Positions 12,129 to 12,561 of a stretch of DNA of 12,561 nucleotides are shown here, in pieces. The notes beneath the pieces are model-generated. The model did not search any database and was not told where the DNA came from. It was given only the letters and a program-made list of their open reading frames with translations. Made by a program: the position numbers and the translations under genes. Numbering within the stretch: position 1 is the first letter of the stretch; each line of letters begins with the position of its first letter. Source of the DNA: DASSKA01 sp035765755 (lineage in GTDB: Bacteria > Actinomycetota > Actinomycetes > Propionibacteriales > Nocardioidaceae); NCBI GenBank assembly GCA_035765755.1, contig DASTWW010000026.1:1-12561 (forward strand), given 5' to 3'.

Positions 12129-12561
12129 TCAGGCCTGTTGCCGGGCCAGCGCCTCGTTCATCGACCCGGACCGGAAGCCCTTCGGGTCCACCTCGGCGGC
12201 CGGGAAGCCGGCCTGCTCGGCGGCGGCCACCGCCCCGGCGGCCTCCGCCGCCGGCACCTGCTCGCGGTCCACCTCGATGCGGGCCCGGTCGCCCAGGTCG
12301 CGCACCCGCAGGTTGCGGACCGGGACCCCGGCCTCGGTGAGCACCGCGCGCACCGCCACCTCGGCACGCTCGACGCGGGCCAGCCGGGACGGGCTGACCG
12401 AGATGCCGTAGGCGATCCGGGAGGACAGGCAGGCCGCGGCCGGCTTGTCCCAGGTCGGCAGCCCCCACTGCCGCGAGGCCAGCCGCACCTGCGCCTTGGT
12501 CAGCCCGGCGTCCAGCAGCGGGGTGATCGCGCCGCGCTCGGCCGCCGCCCGGATGCCCGGC
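12129..12561 (-). CDS. larE: LarE, ATP-dependent sacrificial sulfur transferase (C-terminal part; 5' end outside window)
   Basis: About 143 C-terminal residues are visible; the N-terminal ATP-pyrophosphatase domain with its PP-loop lies beyond the right edge. The segment matches LarE: LTKAQVRLASRQWGLPTWDKP, then AAACLSSRIAYG with the conserved cysteine, then RLARVERAEVAVRAVL, NLRVRDLGDRARIEVDREQV and the closing FRSGSMNEAL. In characterised LarE the conserved cysteine donates its sulfur to the nickel-pincer cofactor of lactate racemase and related enzymes; some relatives use an iron-sulfur cluster. Only one cysteine is visible here, so this resembles the sacrificial single-cysteine type, an inference from a partial sequence. 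larB and larC are not in view. The gene may end an operon; the cold-shock gene starts 109 bp downstream. Confidence 0.88.
   Translation of the reverse strand, partial: PGIRAAAERGAITPLLDAGLTKAQVRLASRQWGLPTWDKPAAACLSSRIAYGISVSPSRLARVERAEVAVRAVLTEAGVPVRNLRVRDLGDRARIEVDREQVPAAEAAGAVAAAEQAGFPAAEVDPKGFRSGSMNEALARQQA

Overview
The window is GC-rich (about 70% by eye) chromosomal DNA with GTG/TTG starts, strong third-position GC bias and several families restricted to or typical of Actinomycetota (DUF2530, DUF3027, the mycobacterial-type SerC, a cold-shock protein with a C-terminal extension). It is most likely from a high-GC actinobacterium; I cannot name the genus. I see no phage, transposon, CRISPR, tRNA or rRNA.

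Layout. 1-107: end of an unrecognised + gene, overlapping by 4 bp a class I methyltransferase (104-694). 865-1533: a membrane-anchored, histidine-rich surface protein, convergent with a GNAT acetyltransferase (1555-2037, -). Divergent from that is serC (2141-3256, +), the phosphoserine aminotransferase of serine biosynthesis. 3219-5595 on the - strand is a three-gene unit: a 29-residue membrane microprotein, a Methyltransf_32-like methyltransferase and an exported propeller-like protein with a C-terminal anchor. 5742-6341 (+) is a protein with two copies of a ferredoxin-like fold. 6350-8106 (-) is a marR-MFS exporter operon. 8107-8460 is a 354-bp gap with no clear gene. 8461-8937 (+) is a winged-helix regulator, followed by a 45-bp tandem array, then a DUF2530 membrane protein (9144-9419). 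9424-10191 (-) is a DUF3027 protein, divergent from a second MFS protein (10264-11667, +). 11636-12019 (-) is a cold-shock protein, and 12129-12561 (-) is the C-terminal part of LarE.

Architecture. Five convergent gene pairs occur, and every one either overlaps (38 and 32 bp) or is separated by 21 bp or less. At two of them a perfect or near-perfect inverted repeat contains both stop codons. Several genes have a -10-like hexamer 6-7 nt before the start codon, the arrangement expected for leaderless transcription.

Most unusual signals. (1) Four near-identical 45-bp tandem repeats, each with a long inverted repeat, lie exactly between the regulator's stop codon and the DUF2530 promoter; the fifth, decayed copy runs into the promoter's -10 element. 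(2) The octamer GTACGACG occurs at least 12 times, against well under one expected from base composition. (3) A 22-bp perfect palindrome contains the stop codons of two converging genes. (4) A leaderless 29-residue microprotein heads the methyltransferase unit. None of these proves a new system; the array with its neighbouring regulator is the best candidate.
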